38,726 nucleotides of DNA from Oscillospiraceae bacterium (GCA_902767915.1 CACXJE010000010.1:1-38726); one strand, 5' to 3'. Positions 29,897 to 37,033 are shown, numbered from the stretch's first letter. The notes: generated from the sequence alone by a model not told the origin. Program-made: numbers and translations.

Positions 29897-31351
29897 TCAG
29901 TATTTGAAATAGACGAAATCCTGGGCGTTGAAGCCTTTGCCGTAGACGCCGAAGAGAGCGGCAGTCAGCAGCAGGATTATCATGGTCAGGTAGTAGGGAA
30001 GAACCGTCTTCGGAAGCCACCGAAAGCGTTTGCCCCTGGCCCGCAGCGCGTCCACAAGGGCGGCGACGCCGATGCAGATCAGCAGCATCGTATCCATACG
30101 GGGCTTCAAGCCCAGGGACCGCAGGCGGAGGGCGCCAAACCCTGTGCGGAACAGCCCGAGGACCTGCCCGAGAATGAAGCGCAGCTGCGCCAGGCTTTCC
30201 ACCCGGAAGCAGAGCCAGGTCAGACTGATGAGGCAATAGGTCAGGGCCCACCGCAGCAGCAGATAGGGCCAGCGCAGAAAGGGAGATCGGATGCGGGATT
30301 CCAAACGCTTCCGCAGGGGAGAGGTGATCCGCTCCCAGACCTGCAAAACGCCGTTGAGAAGCCCCCAGACCACATAGTGAACGGCCGCGCCGTGCCACAG
30401 ACCGGAGACAGCGAAAACCACAAGAATGTTGAAGCAGGTCCGGACGGAGCCCTTTCGGCTGCCGCCCAGGGGAAAATAGAGATACTCCCGGAACCAGCCC
30501 GTGAGCGACATATGCCATTTTTTCCAGAAGGACGTCACCGAGGTGGAATAGTAGGGGGCGTCGAAGTTTTCCGGGACCTGGAGCCCCATGGCCTGCGCTG
30601 CGCCGATGGCCATGTTGGAGTAGCCGGCAAAGTCAAAATAGATCTGAAGGCTGTAGAGCAAAATCAGGACGATCCAGGTCAATGGGGTTACTACGCTTCC
30701 GCTGTAAGCGGCGTTGACCAGCGTTCCGATGTTGTCGGCCAAGACAAGCTTTTGCACCATGCCGTAGGCAAAACGAAGCAGCCCGCCCTTGACGTTTTCG
30801 CTGTGAAAGCGCTGCCTGCCCTTGATCTGGGGCAGAAAGCTTCTGGCCTGGCCGATGGGGCCGGCCAAAATACAGGGGAAGAAGGAGACGAAGACGGCGT
30901 AATCCAGCACGTTGCGCTCCACAGAGATCTTGCCCCGGTAAACGTCGAAGAGATAGCCTGTGATGGCGAAGGTGAAAAAGGAGATCCCCACCGGCAGCAG
31001 CAGCTCCACATGCAGTCCCGCGGCCCCGGGAAGAATCCGCCCGGCCAGGTCCAGGAACATCTGCAGATACTTGCAGGCAAACAGCAGCCCGAAATGCATC
31101 AGGCATGCGAGGGTCAGAATCAGCCTTCTACGGCGCTTTTCCTCCGGACGCGGGTCTCCCATCCATCGGGCGGCCCCGTAGGAGAGGGCCGTGGAGGCCA
31201 GCAAAAGCAGGCCCAGGGCAGGCATGGACCACATATAGAATACGTAGTTCGCTGCCAGGAGCCAAAACCGTTGTGTCCTGCCGGGCAGCAAATACCAGCC
31301 CAACAGGAACACCAGAAGAAAGCCGAAAAACAGAAAGGTTGTAAAAGACAT
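29897..31351 (-). CDS. MBOAT family O-acyltransferase, AlgI-like
   Basis: This 484-residue polytopic membrane protein starts MSFTTFLFFGFLLVFLLGWYLLP, as AlgI/DltB relatives do. Family marks include PVGISFFTFAITGYLFDVYRG, the QIYFDFAGYSNMAIG block, SFWKKWHMSLTGWFREYLYFPLGGSRKG and the catalytic His in SGLWHGA (about 319). It should pass acetyl groups to the outside for the SGNH partner. It begins eleven bases after the hisS stop with no clear ribosome site, suggesting coupled translation. Wall-modification genes within a synthetase cluster are unexpected. Confidence 0.93.
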   Translation of the reverse strand: MSFTTFLFFGFLLVFLLGWYLLPGRTQRFWLLAANYVFYMWSMPALGLLLLASTALSYGAARWMGDPRPEEKRRRRLILTLACLMHFGLLFACKYLQMFLDLAGRILPGAAGLHVELLLPVGISFFTFAITGYLFDVYRGKISVERNVLDYAVFVSFFPCILAGPIGQARSFLPQIKGRQRFHSENVKGGLLRFAYGMVQKLVLADNIGTLVNAAYSGSVVTPLTWIVLILLYSLQIYFDFAGYSNMAIGAAQAMGLQVPENFDAPYYSTSVTSFWKKWHMSLTGWFREYLYFPLGGSRKGSVRTCFNILVVFAVSGLWHGAAVHYVVWGLLNGVLQVWERITSPLRKRLESRIRSPFLRWPYLLLRWALTYCLISLTWLCFRVESLAQLRFILGQVLGLFRTGFGALRLRSLGLKPRMDTMLLICIGVAALVDALRARGKRFRWLPKTVLPYYLTMIILLLTAALFGVYGKGFNAQDFVYFKY

Positions 31352-31362
31352 TTCAGAATATT

Positions 31363-32718
31363 TTATGAACGGATCAGCTTGCCGGCGGCCCGATCGGCCA
31401 TAGCGGCCTGTACCAGGGCGGCGGCCTCCGCCAGGGTCAGCAGCTGCTGGTCGCCGGACTGCATGTTCTTGAGGGAGATTTTGCCCTGGGCGATCTCATC
31501 CTCGCCCAGGAAGGCCACAAAGGGGATGCCCAGCTTGTCGGCGTAGCTCATCTTGGCCTTGAATTTCTTCTGCTCGGTGTAGAGCTGGGTGCGGATGCCG
31601 GCGGCCCGCAGGAAGGTGGCGGCCTCAGCGGCAGCGGTGAGATCCTGGGTCATGGGCAGCACCAGCACCTCGGCGGGGGCGGTGTTCAGACCGTCGTTCA
31701 GCAGCTTCTGCTCCTGCAGCACGTAGAACAGCCGGGTCACGCCGATGGAAATGCCCACGCCGGGCAGCTGCCGGTCGGTGTAGTATTCCGCCAGATTGTC
31801 GTACCGGCCGCCGGAGCAGATGGAGCCGATCTCGGGATGCTCCAGCATCAGGGTCTCATATACCGTGCCGGTGTAGTAGTCCAGGCCCCGGGCGATGGTC
31901 AGATCCACGGCGAAGTGGGTCTCTGGCACCCCGAAGGCGGCCAGATACTTCACCACAGCCCCCAGCTCCTCCAGACCCAGATCAAACAGCTCGTTCCGGC
32001 CCTGATAGCCGGTCAGCTGCTCCAGCACCTGGGCGTTGGAGCCGGAAATGGCGATGAATTTCAAAATCTCGTCAGCCTGGGCCTCGGAAAGGCCCACGTC
32101 CTCCAGCAGGCAGATCCGGACCTTCTCGGGACCGATCTTGTCCAGCTTGTCCACGGTCCGCATGATGTCGCCGGCTTTCTCCGACAGGCCCTGCATGGCG
32201 TAGAAGCCGTTGAGGATCTTCCGGTTGTTGACCCGGATCTGGAACCGCTCCAGACCCAGCCGGGTGAAGGTGGAGTAGATGACAGCGGGAATCTCGGCCT
32301 CGTTGGCGATGTCCAGCTTGCCGTCGCCGATTACGTCGATGTCGGCCTGGTAGAACTCCCGGAACCGGCCCCGCTGGGCCCGTTCGCCCCGGTAGACCTT
32401 GCCGATCTGATAGCGGCGGAAGGGGAAGGCCAGCTCGCCGGCGTGGAGGGCCACATATTTGGCCAGGGGCACCGTCAGATCAAAGCGCAGGGCCAGATCC
32501 GCGTCGCCCTTGGAGAAGCGGTAAATCTGCTTTTCGGTTTCACCGCCGCCCTTGGCCAGCAGGATCTCGGCGGATTCCACCAGGGGGGTGTCCAGGGGGG
32601 TGAAGCCGTAGAGGGAGTAGGTCTCCCGGAGCGTCTGCAAAAAGCGCTCCATCTGCTGCTGCGGCGCGGGCAGCAGCTCCATAAAGCCGGACAGCGTCCG
32701 GGGAGAAATTTTAACCAT
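31363..32718 (-). CDS. hisS: Histidyl-tRNA synthetase
   Basis: This 451-residue cytosolic class II synthetase charges tRNA-His. PLVESAEILLAKGG, motif 2 RRYQIGKVYRGERAQRGRFREFYQADIDVIG-like segment, histidine A box RGLDYYTGTVYE and motif 3 GVGISIGVTRL are all present, with a C-terminal anticodon-binding domain (about 345-440). GGAGGAAC precedes ATG 32718. A family B palindrome lies 23 bases upstream of the start codon and the transposase gene follows, so the native promoter was not located; no T-box leader was found. Confidence 0.96.
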   Translation of the reverse strand: MVKISPRTLSGFMELLPAPQQQMERFLQTLRETYSLYGFTPLDTPLVESAEILLAKGGGETEKQIYRFSKGDADLALRFDLTVPLAKYVALHAGELAFPFRRYQIGKVYRGERAQRGRFREFYQADIDVIGDGKLDIANEAEIPAVIYSTFTRLGLERFQIRVNNRKILNGFYAMQGLSEKAGDIMRTVDKLDKIGPEKVRICLLEDVGLSEAQADEILKFIAISGSNAQVLEQLTGYQGRNELFDLGLEELGAVVKYLAAFGVPETHFAVDLTIARGLDYYTGTVYETLMLEHPEIGSICSGGRYDNLAEYYTDRQLPGVGISIGVTRLFYVLQEQKLLNDGLNTAPAEVLVLPMTQDLTAAAEAATFLRAAGIRTQLYTEQKKFKAKMSYADKLGIPFVAFLGEDEIAQGKISLKNMQSGDQQLLTLAEAAALVQAAMADRAAGKLIRS

Positions 32719-32740
32719 TCAATGTTCCTCCGATATATTT

Positions 32741-32763
32741 GTAGCGCGGGCAATTTGCCCGCC
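32741..32763. repeat. Family B palindrome, left flank of the transposase
   Basis: GTAGC plus GCGGGCAATTTGCCCGC. It is inverted with respect to the copy at 33306-33330, and the two bracket the transposase gene at 17 and 15 bp. Confidence 0.92.
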
Positions 32764-32780
32764 AAAACAACGCCCCTTGG

Positions 32781-33290
32781 TCACGCTTCTCGATAATACT
32801 TATCCAGCGCCCATTTTAAGGGGTTGTTGTCAATATAGTTCCAAATCTCTTGATATTCCCGTTCATCACGAATGATATGGTCATGAAAGCCCAACTGCCA
32901 AATGCTTTTTCCCAGCCGGATGGAAACGGCACGTTTGAATTGCAGTACAATTCTAGAAATGTTCGGCGCATTTTTCAGGCTGGAAGGAATCGCAAGAATC
33001 AGATGGATATGGTTCGGCATGACGACGTATTTATCCAGGATGATACCCGGATAATGCTCCGGGATTGCAAGGATTACCGCGGCAACTGCCTGTCCCGTAT
33101 CGTTGAGAACCATTTCCGAGGAAACCGTTCCGTCCTCATGCGCGCAAATACTTCCGAAAAGCGGTTGATGGTATTCCGTACAGATCGTAAGAAAGTAATA
33201 ACCCGGAGAAGAATAATCGTAACCGGACAGACGATTCGGTTTTCGGTGCTTTGAAGGAATGTTCTTGTCAGAGTGATCCGATCTGTTCAT
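32781..33290 (-). CDS. REP-associated tyrosine transposase (RAYT, Y1/HUH family)
   Basis: This 169-residue IS200-like single-strand nuclease has SGYDYSSPGYYFLTICT at the N-terminus, the metal-binding HUH motif in MPNHIHLIL, and the C-terminal WQLGFHDHIIRDEREYQEIWNYIDNNPLKWA, where the catalytic Tyr is expected. No TnpB gene accompanies it. It appears intact. Known RAYTs cut and move REP palindromes; here inverted family B palindromes flank the gene directly, and related copies lie at 25759 and 33358. Its start codon has only a weak ribosome site. The gene lies 62 bp upstream of hisS on the same strand. Confidence 0.92.
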   Translation of the reverse strand: MNRSDHSDKNIPSKHRKPNRLSGYDYSSPGYYFLTICTEYHQPLFGSICAHEDGTVSSEMVLNDTGQAVAAVILAIPEHYPGIILDKYVVMPNHIHLILAIPSSLKNAPNISRIVLQFKRAVSIRLGKSIWQLGFHDHIIRDEREYQEIWNYIDNNPLKWALDKYYREA

Positions 33291-33305
33291 GAGTGAAAGG
33301 ATTCC

Positions 33306-33382
33306 GGCGGGCAGATTGCCCGCGCTACAGCCTCGGACGGCTGCAGCGAGATCTTGGGGCCGGCAGATTGCCGGCGCTACAG
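33306..33382. repeat. Two family B palindromes, right flank of the transposase
   Basis: GGCGGGCAGATTGCCCGC plus GCTACAG (33306-33330) and GCCGGCAGATTGCCGGC plus GCTACAG (33358-33382) share orientation, opposite to the left-flank copy. Their arms differ (GGGC/GCCC against CGGC/GCCG) yet both pair. The second supplies the TAG stop of the DUF2461 gene. Confidence 0.9.
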
Positions 33383-34051
33383 GGAGACGTATTCCTCCAG
33401 CTCGGGGAGGGCCAGAAAATACGCATAAAAGGGCATCAGCCAGTCAAGACCGTCGCGGACAAAGGGGAGCAGGCGCTCCGACAGATCTAATTCTCCGTGA
33501 TCGCCGCGGTGCTGGAAGCCCAGCCATTTTTTGTCCACCCAGCTCTGCAGCAGGGGAGTGGTCTCCATCCGGTGCTTTTTATACGAATCGCCGCCCAGAA
33601 CGAAGACGTCCTGTTTTTCCAGCTTTTTTGCCAGTTGTTCGGCCGGTGCGGGATCCAGCTTGACCTGGGCCCGGAACCGCTCCATCACGGTGTTTTTTCC
33701 CCCGGACCAGCAGCCCATACCGAAATCCCAGCCCTCCGGGAAGAAGCTGAACCAGAAGGCGGGGGCGCTCCCCTCCTCCCGGTCCGCCCAGAGGGTGAAC
33801 CACAGGTGGTCGTTCATGGGGCCCCGGCCGTAGAGCCGCCGGGCGTCCCGATAGATCCGGGAGATATGCAGATTCCAGTCGTGCTTCGGGTATTTGTCCC
33901 GCAGATGCTCGAACAGGGCACCGGCCAGCTCCTTGGTGGGCCGGAGCATCAGGGCCTCGTAGTCCGCCTTGCGGGCCTGGAACCACTCCCGGGAATTGTT
34001 GAAGCGGAGATTCCAGAGGAACTCCACGGTTTGTTCGCTGTAGGTTGTCAT
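33377..34051 (-). CDS. DUF2461 family protein
   Basis: This 224-residue protein matches DUF2461 (TIGR02453) by its opening FLWNLRFNNSREWFQARKADYEALMLRP, ISRIYRDARRLYGRGPMNDHLW and WDFGMGCW. The biochemical role is unknown; members are soluble and widespread. AGGAGAA lies upstream of ATG 34051. The stop TAG is part of a family B palindrome, so the C-terminus EEYVSL ends exactly at a repeat. Confidence 0.88.
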   Translation of the reverse strand: MTTYSEQTVEFLWNLRFNNSREWFQARKADYEALMLRPTKELAGALFEHLRDKYPKHDWNLHISRIYRDARRLYGRGPMNDHLWFTLWADREEGSAPAFWFSFFPEGWDFGMGCWSGGKNTVMERFRAQVKLDPAPAEQLAKKLEKQDVFVLGGDSYKKHRMETTPLLQSWVDKKWLGFQHRGDHGELDLSERLLPFVRDGLDWLMPFYAYFLALPELEEYVSL

Positions 34052-34069
34052 GACGTTCTCCTGTTGCCG

Positions 34070-34190
34070 GCGCGTCGTAGGGAGGCATCCCCGGATGCCT
34101 CCGGCCGCTTCTGCGAAGCGGCGGCATTGCCGCTGGCAATGACCGGAGCGATGTGGGCATCGCTCCCTACAAAGCAGTTGCCTACCGCTT
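34070..34190. repeat. REP cluster between the DUF2461 gene and the mgsA-like gene
   Basis: GTAGGGAGGCATCCCCGGATGCCTCC (about 34077-34102), GCCGCTTCTGCGAAGCGGC (about 34103-34122), a family E-like GGCATTGCC/GGCAATGACC part and an inverted GAGCGATG...CATCGCTCCCTAC (about 34147-34171). A minus-strand TAGGCAACTG unit at 34175-34184 provides the stop codon of the mgsA-like gene. Confidence 0.82.
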
Positions 34191-34589
34191 ATTGTGGATC
34201 AGCTCCCGCCAATCCAGGTCGCCCCGTTCCAGGCCCAGGATCAGCATCTCGGCGGTGGCCAGATTGGTGGCCACGGGGACGTTGTGGGCGTCGCAGAGCA
34301 GCAGGGTGCGGAGGGTGTATTGGTTGTCCCAGGGGTCTCTGCTGCTGGGATCTGTGAACATAAAGACCAGGTCGATCTCGTTGTAGGCGATCCGGGCGTC
34401 CACCTGCTGATGGCCGCCCTGGTTGTGGGCCAAAAACAGGGAGATGGGAAGACCGGTGGCCTCCGCCACCAGGCGGCCGGTTGTTGCCGTCGCGGATACG
34501 TGATGCTTTGCCAGGACGCTCTTGTAGGCCGTACAGAACTGGACCATGAGCTCCTTTTTCTTGTCGTGGGCCATTAATGTAATATTCAT
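34182..34589 (-). CDS. Methylglyoxal-synthase-like protein with altered active site
   Basis: This 135-residue protein is clearly related to MgsA, which converts dihydroxyacetone phosphate to methylglyoxal. NITLMAHDKKKELM, the ATATTGRL loop, and CDAHNVPVATNLATAEMLI are family sequence. But the key residues differ from E. coli MgsA: catalytic Asp 71 in GGDQQ is His 60 (GGHQQ), His 98 is Trp 87 and Asp 101 is Gln 90. The phosphate-loop Gly 66 is also not kept (AHNQ). His 8, Asp 9 and Asp 80 remain. The rest is well preserved, so a changed function seems more likely than decay. GGAGGT precedes ATG 34589; minD lies 52 bp upstream. Confidence 0.85.
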   Translation of the reverse strand: MNITLMAHDKKKELMVQFCTAYKSVLAKHHVSATATTGRLVAEATGLPISLFLAHNQGGHQQVDARIAYNEIDLVFMFTDPSSRDPWDNQYTLRTLLLCDAHNVPVATNLATAEMLILGLERGDLDWRELIHNKR

Positions 34590-34641
34590 TCCGGGACCTC
34601 CTTCGGAATGGGTCGAGGTGACATACGAACGATCCTTGATT

Positions 34642-35382
34642 TCAGTGAATGCGAAGCAGGGGAACCTTCTCGCCGCAGAGCCGGCGGGCGATGTGCAGGC
34701 AGCCCCGGGCGGCCTTCCGGTCGGTGCAGAGGATCAGGGGCTGGTTGTTGGCGGCGGCCAGCACCACCTTGCTGTCTTCCGGCACGATGCCGATCAGAGG
34801 CAGGCCGATCTCGTCCATCACGTCGTCCACGGTCCAGCGCAGGGCCCGGAAGACGGCGGGGGTGACCCGGTTGACCACCAGCTTGATGTCCTGCTTGCCC
34901 ATGAGGGAGAGCTGATCGGCGGTCTCGGCGGCATCCCGCAGGGAGGCGGGATCCGGGGTGGCCACCACCAGGATCCGGTCGGCAAAGGTGACGGCAAAGT
35001 GGAACCCGTCGCCGACGCCGGCTGCGGAATCAATGAGGCAGAAGTCGAAATACTGCCGCACCGTGTCCAGCAGGGCCCCGAAATCCTGGAACCGGATGGT
35101 CTCTGGCTTTTCCGAAACGGGGGCGGTCAGCAGGAAGAGATTGGGGAATTCCGGGTGGGGCGTGGCCTCGCTGAGACTGTAGCGGTCCGCCAGCACGTCG
35201 GCAAAGGAAATGGGGGCCAGATCCCGCATACCCAGGGAAATATCGAGATTGCGCAGCCCCACGTCGGCGTCGATGCAGAGGACCCGATGGCCCTCCTGCG
35301 CCAGGCAGCAGGCCAGGGCGGCACAGAGCGTGGTTTTACCGGTTCCGCCCTTTCCGGAGGTGAGGGTAATGACCTGTCCCAT
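34642..35382 (-). CDS. minD: MinD-like septum-site ATPase
   Basis: This 246-residue peripheral membrane ATPase has the deviant Walker A motif SGKGGTGKTT (9-18), switch I DADVGLRNLD, and DSAAGVGDG (usually DxPAGI). MinD with MinC blocks division away from midcell. The C-terminus (ARGCLHIARRLCGEKVPLLRIH) is basic-amphipathic, as expected for a membrane-targeting helix. GGAAGGAAG precedes ATG 35382. In many Clostridia minD sits in a mreBCD-minC-minD-minE-rodA-mgsA block; here only minD and the mgsA-like gene remain together, so a general MinD/ParA-like role cannot be excluded. Confidence 0.88.
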   Translation of the reverse strand: MGQVITLTSGKGGTGKTTLCAALACCLAQEGHRVLCIDADVGLRNLDISLGMRDLAPISFADVLADRYSLSEATPHPEFPNLFLLTAPVSEKPETIRFQDFGALLDTVRQYFDFCLIDSAAGVGDGFHFAVTFADRILVVATPDPASLRDAAETADQLSLMGKQDIKLVVNRVTPAVFRALRWTVDDVMDEIGLPLIGIVPEDSKVVLAAANNQPLILCTDRKAARGCLHIARRLCGEKVPLLRIH

Positions 35383-35423
35383 AAGAAAAACTTCCTTCCA
35401 AAGGTAATAAACACTTTCAAATT

Positions 35424-35452
35424 ATTATACCCGATCTTGGATCGGATTTCAA
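35424..35452 (-). promoter_or_regulatory. Promoter of minD with palindrome in spacer
   Basis: Minus strand TTGAAA (35452-35447), 17-bp spacer, TATAAT (35429-35424). CCGATC-TTG-GATCGG (plus strand, 35431-35445) fills the spacer and may be an operator. Confidence 0.8.
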
Positions 35453-35464
35453 TCATAAATTTGC

Positions 35465-35494
35465 GGAATGGAGCGCCAAACCGGCGCATATATT
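35465..35494 (+). promoter_or_regulatory. Possible sigma-E-type promoter of yabP-yabQ
   Basis: CATATATT (35487-35494) resembles a sporulation sigma-E -10 element and GGAATGG (35465-35471) a weak -35 at 15-bp spacing. yabP and yabQ are sigma-E dependent in Bacillus subtilis, which makes this plausible. Confidence 0.4.
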
Positions 35495-35522
35495 ACTGTA
35501 GCAGAAGACGGGAGGGAGCATT

Positions 35523-35816
35523 ATGCCGGTACAACCAAAAAAGGAACCCCAGCGGGACCCCTGGGAGGCCCACAGCCTGCGGCTGGAGCAGCGGAACCGG
35601 TTGACCGTCACCGGTGTGCAGGAGGTGCTGCGGTTTGAAGCCCAAACCGTCGTCCTGCGGCTGGAGGCGGGGCTGCTGCTGGTGTTCGGAGAGGGGCTGA
35701 CGCTGAAGCAGCTGGCCCCGGAGGAGGGCAGGCTGGAGGTTCGGGGCACTCTGGTCAACGCCCTGCGCTATGAGCAGGCGCCGTCAAAGGGCCTGCTGCG
35801 GCGGATCCTGGGCTGA
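35523..35816 (+). CDS. yabP: Sporulation protein YabP
   Basis: This 97-residue protein matches YabP: LEQRNRLTVTGVQEVLRFEAQTVVLRL followed by LLLVFGEGLTLKQLAPEEGRLEVRG. In B. subtilis YabP with YabQ is needed for spore cortex formation in the mother cell. GGGAGGGAG lies before ATG 35523. Its TGA stop overlaps the yabQ ATG (ATGG/TGATG junction at 35814-35818), so the two are coupled. The yabP-yabQ-divIC-yabR order is that of Bacillus. Confidence 0.93.
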   Translation: MPVQPKKEPQRDPWEAHSLRLEQRNRLTVTGVQEVLRFEAQTVVLRLEAGLLLVFGEGLTLKQLAPEEGRLEVRGTLVNALRYEQAPSKGLLRRILG

Positions 35817-36502
35817 TGGAGCTGCCGGTGCTCACGCAGCTCCGGGAGCTGCTGTATGCCCTGGCGGTGGGGGCCGGTCTGGGCCTGTGCTATGATCTGC
35901 TGCGGCCCCTGCGCCGGGGCCGGTGGACCACCGGGCTGACGGATCTGATCTACTGCCTGCTGACGCTGGCGACCCTGCTGGGCTTCGCCCTCTATGCCGG
36001 CCGGGGAAGGCTGCGGCTTTTCGCGGAGCTGGCCATTCTCTGCGGCCTGGGCGCCTACTTTTGGGCCTGGAGCCTGCCGCTCCGGCAGCTGCTTCGGCTG
36101 CTGACAAAGCCCCTGCGAATTTTGGCGGTCGGTTGCCGTCGGATCCGGAAAAAAATTCTGAAAAATTGTAAAAAAATGATTGCATTTGCGGGAAAATATG
36201 CTAAAATAAATAATAGCCAATTTATAGGCAAATTGCATGATCGGAAAGGAGGTTTGCCGGTTGCAGTTCAAGAAATCATCCCTGCTGACGAAGCTGTTGA
36301 TTCTCGCCGTGGCGGTTTATGCACTGATCACACTGGTAAATCTCCAGGATTCCATCAGCGCGGCAAAAAAGGAATCCAACGCCGTCGCCCACCAGCTCAT
36401 GGTCAAGGAGCAGGAAAAGGCCCAGCTCCAGCAGGATCTGGAGGACTTCGGTTCCGACAAAAGCGTGAAAAAGCTGGCCCGCCAGTACCTCGGCATGGTT
36501 GA
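35816..36502 (+). CDS. yabQ: Sporulation membrane protein YabQ with overlong C-terminus
   Basis: This 228-residue membrane protein has a typical YabQ first half: LRELLYALAVGAGLGLCYDLLRPLRR, then hydrophobic helices at about 35-60, 65-85 and 95-110. YabQ localises to the forespore membrane and is needed for cortex synthesis. After about residue 120 the frame crosses two A7 tracts (36149-36155 and 36170-36176) and continues for over 100 residues, about 80 of them within divIC in another frame. That tail is low-complexity and basic and does not look like YabQ. A one-base change at the first A7 tract would stop the protein within a few codons. The tail may come from an indel or be corrected by slippage. 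Confidence 0.85.
   Translation: MELPVLTQLRELLYALAVGAGLGLCYDLLRPLRRGRWTTGLTDLIYCLLTLATLLGFALYAGRGRLRLFAELAILCGLGAYFWAWSLPLRQLLRLLTKPLRILAVGCRRIRKKILKNCKKMIAFAGKYAKINNSQFIGKLHDRKGGLPVAVQEIIPADEAVDSRRGGLCTDHTGKSPGFHQRGKKGIQRRRPPAHGQGAGKGPAPAGSGGLRFRQKREKAGPPVPRHG
36180..36207 (+). promoter_or_regulatory. Promoter for divIC inside the yabQ frame
   Basis: TTGCAT (36180-36185), 16-bp spacer, TAAAAT (36202-36207). It would express divIC-yabR in vegetative cells separately from sporulation genes, and suggests that true yabQ coding ends before this point. Confidence 0.55.
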
Positions 36503-36542
36503 GGAAGGCGAGATCCGGTTCTTCGACGCTGATATGAAGTAG
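36261..36542 (+). CDS. divIC: DivIC/FtsB-type septum formation initiator
   Basis: This 93-residue bitopic protein has a short cytosolic N-terminus (QFKKSSLLTK), one membrane helix (about 10-27, LLILAVAVYALITLVNL) and an extracytoplasmic coiled coil (NAVAHQLMVKEQEKAQLQQDLEDF), then RQYLGMVEEGEIRFF, as in FtsB/DivIC. It links with FtsL and DivIB in the divisome. I chose TTG 36261 because AAAGGAGG lies eight bases upstream; the ATG at 36237 comes before that site. It overlaps the long yabQ frame by 242 bases. Confidence 0.88.
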   Translation: MQFKKSSLLTKLLILAVAVYALITLVNLQDSISAAKKESNAVAHQLMVKEQEKAQLQQDLEDFGSDKSVKKLARQYLGMVEEGEIRFFDADMK

Positions 36543-36574
36543 TTCGGAAGGCAGGAAAGGAAATTAATACAGCT

Positions 36575-37003
36575 ATGGAATATACTCCGGGCATGATCCT
36601 TGAGGGGACGGTCAAAACAATTACCGGCTTTGGCGCATTTATCCAGCTGCCGGATGGGCAGACCGGCCTGGTCCACATCTCTGAGGTGGCGTTTTCCTAT
36701 GTCAGCGATATTCACCAGCATCTGACCGAAGGGCAGACCGTCCGGGTGAAGGTCCTCACCGTGGGTGAGGGAGGCCGGCTGAGCCTTTCCGTCAAGCAGG
36801 CGGCCGAGAAGCCTGTTGCCCCGAAGCCCGCCGCCGCCAGGCGGCCCAAGCCCGCCGAGCCAAAGCCGGATTTTTACGTGCAGCCTGCGCGGCAGGAGCC
36901 CAGCAGCTTCGAGGATAAGCTGAAGCAGTTCATGGCCGATTCCAACAGCAAGATTTCCGGCGTGCGCCAGTATGAGCACCGGACCCGGAGCAGAAAAAGA
37001 TAA
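36575..37003 (+). CDS. yabR: S1-domain RNA-binding protein, YabR-like
   Basis: This 142-residue protein has a single S1 RNA-binding domain (3-75; GMILEGTVKTITGFGAFIQLPDGQTGLVHISEV), like YabR and general stress protein 13, then an Ala/Pro/Lys-rich linker (about 80-105) and a basic end (YEHRTRSRKR). It probably binds ribosomes or mRNA. Its place after divIC matches Bacillus gene order. AGGAAAGGAAA lies upstream with a long spacing. An intrinsic terminator begins three bases after its stop. Confidence 0.92.
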   Translation: MEYTPGMILEGTVKTITGFGAFIQLPDGQTGLVHISEVAFSYVSDIHQHLTEGQTVRVKVLTVGEGGRLSLSVKQAAEKPVAPKPAAARRPKPAEPKPDFYVQPARQEPSSFEDKLKQFMADSNSKISGVRQYEHRTRSRKR

Positions 37004-37005
37004 TC

Positions 37006-37033
37006 AAAAGAGGTGCGACGCACCTCTTTTTTC
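37006..37033 (+). terminator. Terminator of the yabP-yabR cluster
   Basis: AAAAGAGGTGCG and CGCACCTCTTTT flank a single unpaired base (37018); the real loop will open a few pairs. T-rich tail TTTTTTC. A strong intrinsic terminator. Confidence 0.92.

Noticed and set aside
32719-32780. T-box leader before hisS
   Set aside because: Only 62 bp separate hisS from the transposase gene and they hold a family B palindrome; no T-box sequence was found.
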